DNA of 64,000 nucleotides from Hippasteria phrygiana (GCA_037893225.1 JAZGUH010000331.1:930001-994000); one strand, 5' to 3'; shown: positions 25,601-40,600, counted from the first letter of the stretch. Notes: a model not told the origin generated them from the sequence alone. Program-made: numbers and translations.

Positions 25601-28600
25601 GCATGCGCCCTCTCGAGAGGGCATGTGCTCTCTCTCAAGAAAGCGATCTCGTGCGCGGTGCAGTGGTGCGGCGCGGCGGTACGGTATGCGGCGTGCCTTG
25701 AAACGATCCATCCACCGGCAATACGTCACTGCAGCAAACACGTGCAACTGTGTGATTGGTCAGCAGTTCACTTAAATCATTGCCAACTGCATTGTGGTTG
25801 CGTGCAGAACTGGGCGCGTTTCTTCAAAGGATTGCGGCAACCGTTGCGGCCGTTTTGCATCTTCGGCCTTCCTGGGCGGGTAACTGGCAGTATGCCTTGA
25901 TCATTGTAAGTTGCACCGCAGTGAATAGGCTGCTCCAACGATACTACGGACGCTAATTGCCCCTTTGTTGCTTTTCTATAGCTGAGTTTGGGTTCATTGA
26001 ATGTGATCGTGGGAGATTTCTTAACTTAACAAAAGGATTCCAGTTTCTTCCGTGGACTAATTACGCACGTTTATTTCTGCACCTGGCGATTTTGAGTTTG
26101 ACTTCTTTGTTTGGGTGGGCGCTAGTCAGAAGTCATAAACCCAGAATGCCGTATAGCCAGGGACCCAATTTTACGATACAACCTGGGAAGCGACATTGTG
26201 GGGATCACTTAATGAGGATACGACTTTTTAACTTATAATTCGTCAAACAATTTACAAGGGCAAGATAGCTCGGTTGGTAGAGCGCTGGTACGGTAACCCG
26301 TATGTATTCAAAATTTACCTGGTCAGTTTCACTCAAAGTCGTATCCTCATTGAGTGATCCCCACAATGTCGCTTCCCAGGTTGTATTGTAAAATTGGGTG
26401 TGATCCCTGGCTATACGGCATTCTGGGTTTATGACTTCTGACTAGCGCCCACCCAAACAAAGATACTTACAATTTGGGAGACCGCCAACATAGGGCAAGA
26501 TAGCTCAGTTGGTAGAGCGCCGGTACGGTAACCCGGAGGTCGCAGGTTCGAATCCCGATCCTGCCAGTTTCTTTGTTCAAAATTAAATTAAATTAAATTA
26601 AATTAAATTTAATTTAATTTAATTAAATTTAATTTAATTTAATTTAATTTAATTTAATTTAATTTAATTTAATTTAATTTAATTTAATTTAATTTAATTT
26701 AATTTAATTTAATTTAATTTAATTTAATTTAATTTAATTTAATTTAATTTAATTTAATTTAATTTAATAACTCCATAGGGTGTGTTAGGGTTAATTTAAT
26801 GTAAGTATCTTTTTCTAGGTTCCCAAGTTTGAACTCACCCTATACAATGGAAACCTGATTAAGACATTTATCCATATTTGTGCACAAACTTAGGGTAAGT
26901 TTAAAGAATTGTAATGCTTTGTTTGCATTGACCTATCACAGTGTACGTAGTTTGTGAATATTGTCCAATCATGTTAGTTGGAATTTGACGCAAAACATTC
27001 AAAATCTGACAAACACAAATCACCACACAACATTCCATAGGGTTGCCCAAGGGGCATGATATGTTTTATTCGCAAATGGCAATAGGTCAGTTCCATTGCA
27101 TGCGTTAAAGAATTCAACATTGTTTACATGTACGTCCGGTCACTCCTTCAGACCTTTGTTTTAGATGTTTACAGATTAGGACTGTTCATTTTCGAATAAT
27201 TTAGTATTTGATTATTTGAAACTGGATTTGACCGGACCGAATATTTGAATATTCGATACTCGCCGATCAAGGTTTCACGCCTCGGCTACAACTGCATGCT
27301 GTGCCAGTAAAAAGTTGCACACAAAGCACGCCAGTGTTTTGTGTGTGGCGATCAATTTTATGGACCGCCCGATGAAAATGTTTGCATATGTGCCAGTTGT
27401 ATCAAGATCATTACGGGTACGTATAACGTTCTGATAACAAGAAGCCCAACTCCAGTCTGCATTTTTGCAGTAATTATTTTATAAGTGTCAAGGATTTCAC
27501 GAACGGGAACAATAAAAAGTTGACATTTGACACTGCTAAGCGCCATAACTTTTTTATTAAAATAGCATCAGAGTCGCAGCTGTACGTTTTTTCCTCGAAT
27601 ATTCGAACGAGCAAAAAGGTATTCAAATAATTCGGTTGAGGATCGAATATTCGGGACAGCCCTATTACAGATGTTTTCAGAATGTAGTCAGAATAGCCAC
27701 ACAATGTTTGATTTCAAATTTGAATGCACCTGCATGCACAACTATCCAACCATGGTTGCCCTCATTGGCTTTGCAGTATCTGGGACGCTAGTATCATGGG
27801 CGGAGATCCCGGGGGGATGGGGGGGATATATCCCCCCCACTTTTTGACCTGGGGGGATGACCAATGTAATCATCCCCCACTTTTTAAGGGTAGGCGTATA
27901 CTAACTTGCGCAGAGTCTGTAACTTGCCAATACATGTATTTTTGTTTCGTTATACACGTGATGACTTTCCATTGATCCCTTTAATATAACCCATCCCCAT
28001 AGACTAATGCCTAATTCACATTTGGCCTGCGATGGGTCTACGGAGCCCGTATCCTGCCCGTATCCCCCTTTCCGTGCGGCCTCCGTGCGGAGGCAGGAGG
28101 CGGCCGTGAGATTTTCGTACGGATTCACGGGCGCCGCGGCCTCTACGATTTTGTTTAGCGAGAAGTTATACAAATTTAAAAAATCGTAAGCCCGTAGCCC
28201 GTAGACATGTCGTAGGTGGCATTGCACAATCCCCGCACGGGCACCGCGCGGAGGCCGCGCGCTGATCGTGCAGAAAACGCAAGATTTTAGGTGGACATTC
28301 GGGCAAAAAAAAATAAATTAAAAATGAAGGGGAAAAACTGCAAATTGGACGCCAAAAATGGGGGAGGGAGAAACTTAGATTTTTGTAGTGATGCATGACA
28401 TGGCTAAAAAATTGCCAAAAAATAATGGCTAACATAATGATATATATATTCTCCATATACAATGTAATCTTAACAACGCGCTCGCATTTATCCGTTTTGG
28501 GTGTGCCCCCGTCTAAATTTGTGTAGTCATGACATGGCTAAAATAATCACTAGAAAATAATGGCAAAAATCATGATATACATGTATATATTCTCCATAAA

Positions 28601-31600
28601 ATCGTCACAACTTTTGTTTAAAAAAATCAGGTGAAAGTAGGAGGGGGGGGGTAAGGCTGTTCGATATCCATTTATTTTGATACCGAAATATCGGCAGAAA
28701 AATATCGCGATATTCGATATTATCGTGATGACGTCACTTTTTTCATTACCGGAAGAACGGAGGAATACAAAAAATACATGACGGAAGTCACCACGGCATC
28801 ATGAGATCGGGGCCACCGGAATCGGGCCCGCCGGGATTGAGCGGCAGAATCGGAACGGGGGGCCGGTTTTACCATGGTTTGACAAAGCTTCCCTTCGCTC
28901 GTTGAGTATTTGGTGTTTTACGACATTTACCTTCAGTTGGCTACTTTATAGCACTCCAGAAAGACTAGCGTTTGTTTCTATTTCAGCATTGTTGATTAGT
29001 AACACAGATGATAATACCATGGACGATCACATGCGAGCTGTCAACAAACGATCGTGTCGTATATTTTGTGAAGACGACATGACGTACATTGCACAATGTA
29101 CAATGGATGCGCGGCACGTGTTTTAATCTTTTCTCAAGACGCGACGCAGTTCGCTACACGTAACTACACCAAACTACGTGTGCCTTGTACACTGGGGAAA
29201 GACGGTGGCATTCAGTGCGGTTGCTTGCACTTGACCAAGGCTAGCAACAAAGCAACGCGCACGCGCAGATGCGCTACAGTGGTTGACCTTATTGCAAACA
29301 ATTGCCATACCCCTCGATCTCAAGATGAGTTCGCAAGTGTGTAGCTAGGTACGTACATTTGTACACTGGGAATAAGACGTTGTTTGCACTTGACAACGTA
29401 CGGCGCGGAGGGTAAATCGCGCGGAAGGTAAATCGCGCGGAGCGGAGATGTCATGTCGGGGTTTAGAAAACGGTCAAAGAAAGACACATTTAGTGCATGT
29501 ATGTATTTGTTTATTCCTCCATGGTACATCATGATACAATATATACTATTCCTACCGTCCAATAATTGGAAATAACTGGAATTTCGAGCAAAGTAAACTG
29601 GACAAATCCACACGTAATGCGGCCAAAAGGAACATATATCGTGATATTCTTCGGTATATCGAAGTCCCCGATATTCCGTTTTTTTTTTAAGGGGCCGATA
29701 CGATTTTCGATATGAAAAAAATATCGAAATATCGGGAAATATCGTCATATCGAACAGGCTTAGGGGGGGGGGGGGGGGCTCGGTGGTCTCAAAGTATTAT
29801 ACCATTATTTTCTCCGTTTTCGAAAATTACAGTGGTGGGGGCGACTGGGGGAGACGATTTTTTTATGGGGAGGGGTGCTTAAGCACTATAGGGTTAGGTT
29901 TAGAGTTGGGATTTGTGTGGTCACTATTGATATGAACTCAATGTTGCGGTTACTGCATTCGCAGAATATCGCTTTAACAAATATTCGATACTGGTCACTC
30001 ACACGTGCATTATCAACTTTTAGTCATTTCCAAAGACAAAATATCATCAGAATTAACAATTTTTATTCATCTTTTCATTCTTGATATTTTCTGCGCTATT
30101 CGTCATCGATGATAAATTCCTGGCCTGCAGATGGTCGTCGCGGTTCTGCCCAAGTTTAATGATTCGAAAAACAATCTGTCTTGTGACTGAACAATGGGAC
30201 ATTACTGTACATCAATAAACGGCAGACAGTCACAGACGTTAAATAATACTACCTTGTTTCCTAGACAGAATAGTTCGTTGTTTGCAATAATAATAAAACA
30301 ATGCTGTTTGGTTTGGATAAACTATTTTGAAGTTGAAGTTGGATACTTCTATTGTCTTCTTTATTTATCCAAATGCCTACAACTGCATTACTGTTGGAAA
30401 ATTGGAGGCAGTATTTGAAAAAGTCGGGTATTTCCCGATGGTCGATCGACCATCATTGGGAATTGATACAAAATCTCACAAATTCCGGTATTATGATTAC
30501 GCTTGATGGTTGAGACTACTATTTACTTAATGTCAAGTAAGGTGTTCATAAATATCCATAAAGTTAAAACATACGGAGGTTAGTAGAGCAAGGAGATTGC
30601 CGCCGCGCGTAGCCCACGTGAGGACTCCGTTTATGTACATTGCGGCGGATTACATCGTTGTTCATTTTGGTGACAGGACACCTTACACGGTTTACACCAT
30701 GGGCGGAGATCCCGGGGGGGATGGGGGGATATATCCCCCCCATTTTTTGACCTGGGGGGATGACCAATGTAATCATCCCCCCCACTTTTTAAGGGTAGGC
30801 GTACTAACTTACTTTTTTTTTTGACTCAATTTACCGGGGGGCACGTGACCCCGCGGCCACCCCCCCCCCCCCCCCCCCCCCCCCGGATCCGCGCCTGTAC
30901 ATACCGAGCTCTTGCCCACAGTGCGTTTAAACTCAATGCCCCCGTCTAAATTTGTGTAGTCATGACATGGCTAAAATAATCACTAGAAAATAATGGCAAA
31001 AATCATGATATACATGTATATATTCTCCATAAAATCGTCACAACTTTTGTTTAAAAAAATCAGGTGAAAGTAGCCAGGAATCGCCTCGGATTGCACCACT
31101 GAGGCATCCACACTCCAAACATTTCCGGGGCCCTGGACCCCACACCGTAAGGGCTTCGCGCTCGCATTTATCCGTTTTGGTTTGCCCCCGTCTAGACTTT
31201 TGTAGTCATGACATGGCTAAAATAATGGCTAGAAAATAATGCCTAAAATCATGATATCTATAGTCTCCATAAAATCGTCAAAACTTTTGTTTAAGAAAAA
31301 GTCAGATGAAAGTGGCCAGGAATCGCCTCAGATTGCACCACAGAGCATCCAGAATCCTAAATTTTACGGGCCCCTTAACCGGGCCCTGGACCCCGGACCC
31401 CACGCCGTAAGTTCAGATCCCAACAAAGATGATGGCCTTTTATTTTATTGTTTTCACTCAACTAACACACCCAACAAAGGCAATAGAAAGTTGCAACGGC
31501 AAACGGATTTTGTTATGCGCCAATAGACGGTATGAATGCACGTGCGGCGCATGTAATACAATGTAATTAAAATACCGATAGCAGACTTCAACTGACATTC

Positions 31601-34600
31601 ACTGGGAATCGGCGCGCACTCACACACAAACGTTTGTGCGTCCTGCAAATAAGTGTTTGGGAACTTTTGTTAGAGCCTGAGTTTTGCATCTCCGGCATTC
31701 CAGTTATAATGTCGTCAAGTATACATCATTGTCCACCATATGTTTTCATAGTTTTTGTCAAGTGTAGACCAAATCACATTCTAATCATGCCTTACCGAAA
31801 TGCATCAAGGCATTATTTTGGAATAATTATTTTGTAAATAATTTATTCTTAATATAATGCATAGGCATTATTTGTGTTGCTAGGTGACCAGAGCTCCATT
31901 GTGCAAAGAGACGCTTACGCTTCCAAATACATTGGATGAGAAATTTGAGTTTTGAAGATCTTTTGTATTTTTTAATGCTTGAAGGTGTTAATTATTGTCA
32001 TTTATTGCAATTCAAGCTCAAGAAAAGGTTGAATTTTGACACAATTTTGCACCTAAAATTGTGTAAACCCCAGGGGCTCCAGGGGGCTTTACCTGAACCA
32101 CTAGCAAGGGCTTTGCGCCTGCAACCCACCAGGGGGCCCTTAAGCGGTCCCTTGGACCCCGTGCCGTGTCGCGCTCCACACAAGGATGGCCTTTCAAAAA
32201 TCATCCCCCCCACATGTAACAAGAAATCTCCGCGCATGGCTAGTATTATATGAATTTAATAAAGCTCTGGATACAACTGTTTGTATTCATAAATAGAAAA
32301 TTGATTATTTATCAATTTGACGTTTTCTTGATATTTTTACCTATACTGTCATTTGTTTTGTAAATCTGGTCATACTTTTGGAAGTTGTGTTATAAATTAA
32401 ATTGGAATTGCCTCTTTTTGTTGGAATCTCGTCAGACGTGAGCATTCTACCCCACCTAGGCTCCAACACAAATAACAAGAAAGTTCTCATCGTTGATGCT
32501 CGATCCTACACAGCAGCATATGCAAACAGAGCTAAAGGAGGAGGCTGTGAATTCCCAGGTAAACTTCCTTTCCTCTTCATTAGAATCACTTCTCTTTTTT
32601 CCTCCATTTTCTTTTTGTTCAGGTTCTAAAGGCGTTTTCACACTATGTACGTTCGACCCGTGTCGAAATCTACATGGGTCCAACCCGTGTAGACTTTTTA
32701 AAAATTTCAACACGGGTCAATTACGCTACCTTTTCACACTAGTCAACGTGGTTACACGGGTCAAACTCAACCCAGAGCTCTCAACCCACCTCCTGAGCAG
32801 GGTTAGTTTCAACCTGGGTTGAGCGCTCTACACGGGTCAGTGCGTGTTGAAAATGTCAACGGGTACAATGCGGAGATTTTTCGTAGTGTGAAAAGGCCTT
32901 GTGTTTTTCAATTTGACCTGGGTAAGTGATAGATATTAAGGTCTGGCACTGTTTATGATTTGTACATCTTTTGTACAAATTAACAATGCCTCTAAAGTGC
33001 TGATTACACCGGACTAGTCACAAAAATTACCAAGACCTTGGTTTTTGTGCCAACAGATGGATTTGTTAAGCCCAGGCCCATTTGTGTGTTGACCAATCAC
33101 AGGTGTGACTAAATGTTAAAACGTCAGATAAAAGTCTGACATGTGTGGGTGTATGTTTGGCACTCATCATCGCTGTGGTCTATTTCTAGTCCAGTGTGGA
33201 CAGAAAGCTTTCATCTCGGCTAGTTTTTCCCCAAGTGTCAATGGGATTTTAGCCTATCAAATTCTAATGAGATGGATTGACTTGGCAAATTTTATAGAGT
33301 CGGACAGTCCAGGGCGAATTATGTGTTGGAATAAAACAAGCCACATATATATATAAAGCATTGGACTATGTGGTATTTCTTACAGCCAACCTCAGGAGTT
33401 CATATTGAGGATATCTGTTGGTACAGTTTGTACAATAGAGATAGAATTTGACAATGGTCTCATTTAAACTTCCAGCATGCATACATGTGTGAAAATTAGC
33501 AAGATTTACACATTGCAAATATAGCCACTTCCAGTACATTCCCTGTCCAAAGATACTGACAAAATTGTGAGACCGCCAACATAAGGCAAGATTGCTCAGT
33601 TTGTATACGGTAAACCACATGTCACATTGTTCAATTTCACTCCAGTTAATTTGCTTTGGTTGGACCAAATAAGGAAAAGGATAACAAAAGTAGTGATATT
33701 GATGTCTTTGTTTGTTTGGCAGAGTATTACCCTTCATGTGACATCCAGTTCATGGGTCTTGCTAACATCCATTCCATCAGGAAAAGCTTTCAGGGAGTAA
33801 GGAACATATGTAGCAACACACCAGATGGAACTAAGTGAGTGGTTGATGGAATCTTTTCAAATTGTGTCTTGCCGATTGTCAATTTCTACTTGCTCATAAA
33901 AACCATCCCTAAGAAGATGGTTTTACAGGAATTAAAGAAGAATTAAGGAAGATATGTACATGTAGAGTTGCAATGAGATTCTAACTTGTAATCAGTCTAG
34001 TGGATTGCGTCAGAGTTTTAGTCAAGTCATCACAAGTCACTTCACAAGTCAGTCACAAGTCACTTCACAAGTGAAATAGACCTAAGACCTAATGACATAA
34101 TGGCTTTCTTTACTTGTGCTCTTTCCTATGGGAGCCAGTTCGGGATGCCAGACAATCGTCCCCACCTGTCGCTCATAGGAAACCGCACATGTAAACAAAG
34201 CGTGACGTCATTACAGTATGTTGCAATTGAAACTTAACACTGCGAATCACAATGGGAAATTTTGCTAAAAGAATTCGCATTCACATTTCGCACGCAACTT
34301 TTCGCCCCGCTAATTTGCAGCGTATCGGGTGCGAAAACTGTGCGAAAACAGCGCGAACATTTTGCGAACGGGATGTGAACATTTTGCGAATGCGATGTGA
34401 AAATCGATTTGTGAAAACTCTGAGAAAAACTTGCGAAAACGGTGCGAAAAATTTGCGAAAATGATGCGAAAACGGTGCGAAGAAATGCACGAAATCGTCC
34501 AAGTCAGCGTGCATCATGGAAGGCCGACCAAGTGCCCCCCCGTTCCAGCCGGCCGTCCGCATAGAACATCATGTCAGCGAAAAAAATACACGGAAGCGGA

Positions 34601-37600
34601 GAGCGATTCCGCTCCGGAAAGCCCCATAATTTGTCAACATTACTGAAAAAATCGCTCCCGTGCAGCTCCCGTGATTTTGGGGAGAAAATTTCAACTACAA
34701 AAATCTACTACACTGAGTACGTCCTAACAACAATGGTATAATAAATTATTGATCTCGTTGAATTTTGATCTGGATTGAATTTTACTCTGGATTGCATTAC
34801 TAGTTTCCTTGGCTTGTAAGCTGACTTGAGATTGACTTGATTGCAACTCTGGGGCCCCGTTCCCACTAGATCCACCAATTGGGGGATCTGATCCACCTTT
34901 TGCCAAATTGCCGGATCAGATCCCCCAATTGGTGGATCAGATCCTGCAATTGTGTGTAGTGGGAACGCTAACCGTTATAAGGTGGATCAGGATCTGATCC
35001 GCCTTTCTTGATCCACCTTTGGACCAGGATACAGATCCCCCAATTGGTGGATCAGATCCTGCAATTGGTGGATCACGATCAAGTAGGAACGCAAAAGGTG
35101 GATCTGATCCGGCAATTTGACCTGTCAATATCCGGCTGGTGCACGAGTGGCGCGAAAAGTGTGCGGTCTGATGAACGAAGAAATACGTTTAGGCGTGTAG
35201 CTCATGTGAAAATTTCCCACGTGCACGACATGCACAATAAACAACTACTGAACTACGGGCTGTATACAAAATGTGTCACCACTGGTGCGCGATGTGTGTG
35301 TGCATGCATGGGTGCAGCGCACATGTGTACGTCCTAGGCCTTTTACAATTTTCGTTGCGTACTGGAAAGTCGTCCGTTTCTAAACCTTTTCTATTCGTGT
35401 AATGTTACTCATTTTTCCATCCATAAATAATTCCGTATTAGTGTATAGCCCGCAGTGTGTCATAGAACAACAACCGTAGCAAAGTTTGAAGAAAATCATA
35501 CGTTTTACTAGGTTAAACGTTCGATCCGATCGAGCCAGTACTCGAGAAAATCTTGACACAATAAATATTTTGTAAAAACTAACGGACATCATCTTTGCAG
35601 AAGTTAAATTTGTGTAAAAGATGTTTGTTTGTCACATGTGCGACATGTACGATTCGCTTGAGTCTGTCGGGAGATACGCCTCGGAGAAATATTGTTGTCG
35701 ATATTCTTGTCATAGAGTAGGCCTACACTTCTTCCTCCATGGTGAAACTTCGAACACCAAAACATCGTATATGTATATGTATATGTACATGTACATGTAT
35801 ATGTACACGTATGCAATTTGACCCGTCCCACCATGCAACGCTGCCACAAAGCGCGCGCTCAACAAGCAAGCGCATGCGTAATACCGAACTCAGTGACCTT
35901 TCGGACTCGACACTTCCGTTCGAAAAGGTGGATCAAGCATAAGTGGGAACGCGACTTGCGGTTTCGTTGCGGTTAGACAACGATCACACCAAAATGCCGG
36001 ATCTTGATCCACCTTTTCCCAATTCAAGTGGGAACGCGGTCCGGGTTGCATTACTAGTGTCCTTGGCTTGTAAGCTGACTTGAGATTGACTTGATTGCAA
36101 CTCTGGATTGCATTACTAGTGTCCTTGAGCAAGATGATTTATTTCTGTTCCTCTTCTAATGAATGGATAACCTGGGAGGGCAGAGTTGGTCATTCTGGTT
36201 AATGATCCTGGATGCAGCAAATGGTGGTAATGGAACTGAATAATCCCTAGGAAGCTGGAGGGTTTCAGAATGGTTTATAAGTGAGACATGTAGGGCAGTG
36301 TGTAACCAAGTCATTTTTTCTCAAGTCAAGTCTCAAGTCAATTTTGTTCAAGTCAAGTACCAAGTCTCAAGTTAATTGTTAGTAAATAAAAATTCCAATG
36401 ACAAAATGACAATGCATAGGCTAGCACGCATGCACTGTACAAAATCAACCTGGTGTGCCATTTCGACAATTCTCCATGCAGCTCAGCCAGCGCTGCGGCC
36501 CTGCATACGTACTGGATACCCAGCTTGCTATATACATGTATGCACTATAGGCTTGTTTTTAACTGATACCTGTATGTTTGTGTTTATTTTAACAGAAGTG
36601 TTAATGTCAGCAAGTCAAATTTATTCAAGTCAAGTCGAGTCACAAGTCATGTTCTTTCAAGTCAAGTCAAGTCTCAAGTCAAAAAAATTGTGACTCGAGT
36701 CCGATTCAAGTCAAGTCAGCAATTCAAGTCAACAAGACTGATGTAGGGTAATAATGGCTCTCTGCGTATTGTCAAAAGTACAAATGCAAACATCATATGT
36801 GTTGGCATCTCGGATCCATTTTCTCCTTCACCCACCCTGGGCTTTATCGCTCTGATGTAAACATTGGCATGGAACACTCAGTGAAGGTGGTTTTGTACAC
36901 ATTCAGTCAAGAATTACTAACGTGCACCATGTACCCTTCACCTGACTTTTGTGCAAGCAAATCGCTTCTTGCTTGCTATCAGCTAGTACTCATACATCCT
37001 GAACAGTTGTACAGAACAGATAAGTGCCTTTAAAGGGGGAGGTGAGTTGGTCTCACCAATGGTTGAAGTTACAGGTCTAAAAATTGGGATAATTTCTTTG
37101 GTATCTATTGAAGATTTATCCTCTGTTTAGATCTGGACCCACGAAAAACCGTAAGGGTGGTAGGGCTGGCAACCTAAAATGTGGCCAACCCCACCACCTC
37201 TGTTGTAGCCCTAGAGTGGCTTTTCGCCTTGTACATGTATTAGGCGACTTCCATTAACCCTAACTCCCTACATCATTTTCCCCCCATGTAACCTGAATCC
37301 TCCAACATCCTCTGATTTCAAAGTGTTAAAACTCCATATAACCTGAATCCTCCAAAATCCTCTTATGGGGACCATAGCATGAATCCTCCAGGTTTTTTGT
37401 GCATACCCCTAGTAACCTCAATCCTCCAAAATCCTCATGTATCTCATTGAGCCTGATAACCTGGATCCTCCATATTCCTGCAGGGGAAAAAACCCCTAGT
37501 AACCTCAATCCTGCAAAATCCTCCGATGCATCAACTTCCAAGTGCCCTCAATCCTCCATATTCCTCCATTTTGCAAAGAGGATTTTGGAGGATTTGGGAA

Positions 37601-40600
37601 GGTTAGGGTTAAAAAAAAAAATAATAAAAAAATAAAAAGGCCCCATTTGTATCGTATCTGTTATTATTTGATTGTTAATCTGGAATGCTTGATTTGTTTG
37701 ATGCAGCTGGCTTTCCCTACTAGAGGCTACCAAGTGGCTGCAGCACCTTTCCCTTCTGCTCAAGTCGGCCCTCATGGTGGTCAGTACAGTGGACAAGGAT
37801 GCTTGTCCAGTGGTAGTACACTGCTCTGATGGATGGGACCGCACACCGCAGATTGTAGCCCTGGCTGAGCTCATGCTGGATCCATACTACCGTACACTAG
37901 AGGTCAGTACGACTGGCTACCGTTCTCACTGCTCAAAGACTTTGTTAGGGGAGTCGGGTTGGCATATTAGTACTTAACTCGGCTTCCACCTGTGTGACCC
38001 CGGTTCGAATCCCACTGGTTCGAATCCCACTGGGTATTCCTCGGATCATACAATCTGGGGGTTTTCTCCCACACCAAAAACTGACATTTCATTCCTTGTT
38101 TCCTGTCATTCACATTTGTAGCATGAGGGAAAATTCCCATGCTTCACTGCTTCAGCAGTGATCAGGCTTCCCCCTAGAATGAATAAACGAAACGAAAATG
38201 AACCCTAACTAACCTGAATCCACAATTGAAGCCCACACTTGGGTTTTAAAAAAATGCAAATTGGATTTGTTACAGTGTCAACACAGCAAATCTGATCCTC
38301 TGCCAAGGTCAGATAATGCGTGGTACTGAACATGACACACATGCTGATGCGCGGATGGATTTTTGGCAGATTCAGTACTGTAGCTTTTTGTAAGCTTTTA
38401 AAGATTGTTGATTATTAGGAATGTTCCTAGTTGAAATTCCTAGGAAGTGAGAGACCTCATCCCCATAGGTACACTGTGGTAATGTCACATTTTTTCCTAC
38501 CTTGCTTTGTGATTGGTCCATGCAAATAAGCAATGCATAACACATTTTATAACACTTAGATTCTGTCTCTTGATTGGCTTAGACCATGTCACATGATATG
38601 CTCTATTGATCGAGTATGCACAGGAATGTGCGTATAGACAACAACCGACTAAGCACACTACAGTGTACAGATACATGTAGTGTGTGTATTCAATTCCGAT
38701 TGGTATAATACTTTTACACAGTGTAATTTTTGGGTAGGAACATTTTGTTGAACATTTTTCACAGATTTTGGTCTTCAAAAATATATATCCAGGTACCATC
38801 CTAATTTATTTTCATAATCTATAAATGAGATGTTATGAAACAAATATAGTGGAACGCCGCTATAACGAACACCGCTATACCGGAAATTCGGCTGTACTGA
38901 ACACCATCCTTGGCTCCCAAATTTTGTGTACAAAAATGACCGAACATTGTTGTTGAAAAAAAGAACGCATTAAAAAAATGTACCGGGTATTTGGGCTGTT
39001 TGTAATTTCCAAACGGCCGCAGCTTTATGTTAAAGAGTGACAGGCTATTATTTTCCCAAGGAATAGAAGGGAAAAGCCAACTTGCTTTATAATCCGGTAA
39101 GCTTAGAAAGCAGGAACATGTAATTACATGATTCAATGGCCGGCACATGTTCAATTACAATCAAAAGAGGGCGCACTTCAAATATGACGCAAGAGGGCGC
39201 TATTTACAAGAACGGCGCCATGTTGGCGGACTGGCAGCTGAAAATTACTATACCGAACGATCGCTATACCAAACAAAATCTGTGGATCCCGCGATGTACG
39301 TTATAGCGGCGTTCTACTGTAATGGACTGCTTGCAGTGATGACATTAAAACTAACCTCCCTTGGTGATTCCCAGAGCGTTCTAGTTTTAAAAGTAGAACA
39401 CTCGGGGAATCTCCCCAGGAGGGCTGTGTCACTCTTGAATAGTCCATATTTGTGATGTGATCTGGGAAAACCCTTCACATGGTGAAATTTAATGAAGGCA
39501 CTGTGTTTTTTTATAGAACCGGTTTATTCATGATTCTAGGATGTCTGTAACTTGAGTTATGCTGTCAGGAATTTAACCAGTTCACGCCGGGATTATTTTT
39601 CACGGGCCTGGGTGCCAGACGGGTTCAGGCCTTTATCTGCGGGTAGCACACCCTAGCCTCGCTCACTGCGAGCCGGTCGCTGACAGATATTTCCGCTGGA
39701 CCCTTGCCTCGCTGAGTGCTTGTATACACGTCATCCGACGCGAACTGGTTAAGAAAACCAGCTGACTTCATTTTGAGAAATCAAGCTTTAAACTTCTGCA
39801 TAACTCATTGAGTTTGCACAAAAAGTGACCGAAAGATTGCACATTGTTACATTAACCCTTTGCGTACGGAAGACGCCATATAGCGCAAAAAAAAACAGTG
39901 CCACTAGGCCGGATGACGCCATTGGCCGCTGTTTGTGCAGTTTCAATCCATTGTTGGATTATTGTGCATGTCATGCTTGACTGCACAAACACATTGTGGC
40001 CGTTTCGCTTTGCTGCCAGAGCCGCCGCATCACCCCGATGTCTCCCGTAAAATACTGTGCTCAAGGGGTTAAAATGATGGAATTTTTAGTTAATATTTTC
40101 AGGAATTTAATTTAGATATTAATAATTTAATTGGGAGCAGAAACTCAAATTGTGAAAAACAATATGCGAAGGGTTTTTCCAGATCACATCACATTTGTAT
40201 GTTAATTATCCATGTTTATCAATCAGAATTCCCTCTTCATTTATATTGTAATGTGTCGATCGCTTGCCATATGATCTAGAAAATCATGAGCTTTCAAAAC
40301 TGCTTATGCATGAATTAGAACCATAAAGATGAATAATGCATAGGGAGTTACTGTATCTGTCAGTGTTTGTCATGCCAGAAAATGTAAGAATGTTTGTGTT
40401 CCGTAGAAGAGGATGTTATGCCATTAACTTTTTGCAGTAGAATCATATGGATGTAGCTTGTGGAACAATGTCCAGCCTGGACAACTTAAATTCACAAGTT
40501 AAAATCAAAGTGAAATGTGCATAAAGTATTTAAAACCAACTAATAATTACTGTCAAAAATTGGTCGAAGTTGGTTTCGACTTCAACAATGTGGAAGTTAC

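Larger units (their letters stand above)
27795..32238. mobile_element. 4.4 kb DNA transposon, 8-bp TSD GCTAGTAT, no intact gene
   Basis: The left end CATGGGCGGAGATCCCGGGG and the right end AATCTCCGCGCATG are inverted over about 14 bp with two mismatches. GCTAGTAT flanks both sides exactly (27787-27794, 32239-32246). Inside are a GC-rich block (28015-28265), diverged repeats of a ~135 bp unit (28505, 30939, 31184), a second internal copy of the left end (30698-30802), poly-G and poly-C runs and the insertion at 28652-29762. No transposase was recognised, so it is non-autonomous. The 8-bp TSD suggests hAT or P-like. Confidence 0.8.

Noticed and set aside
18536..26565. Functional tRNA genes
   Set aside because: C instead of U at position 33, acceptor and T-stem mismatches, and identical long flanks shared among copies point to a SINE-like repeat.
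28003..28265. GC-rich open frames as a gene or CpG-island promoter
   Set aside because: The block lies inside the 27795-32238 transposon and no domain is visible in either strand.
35735..35821. Open frames with alternating Met-Tyr or Cys-Thr
   Set aside because: Translation of an ATGTATATG/TACATG simple repeat.
37254..37611. Interstitial telomere
   Set aside because: Only single CCCTAAC motifs at the ends; the bulk is an unrelated CCTCCAAAATCCTC repeat.
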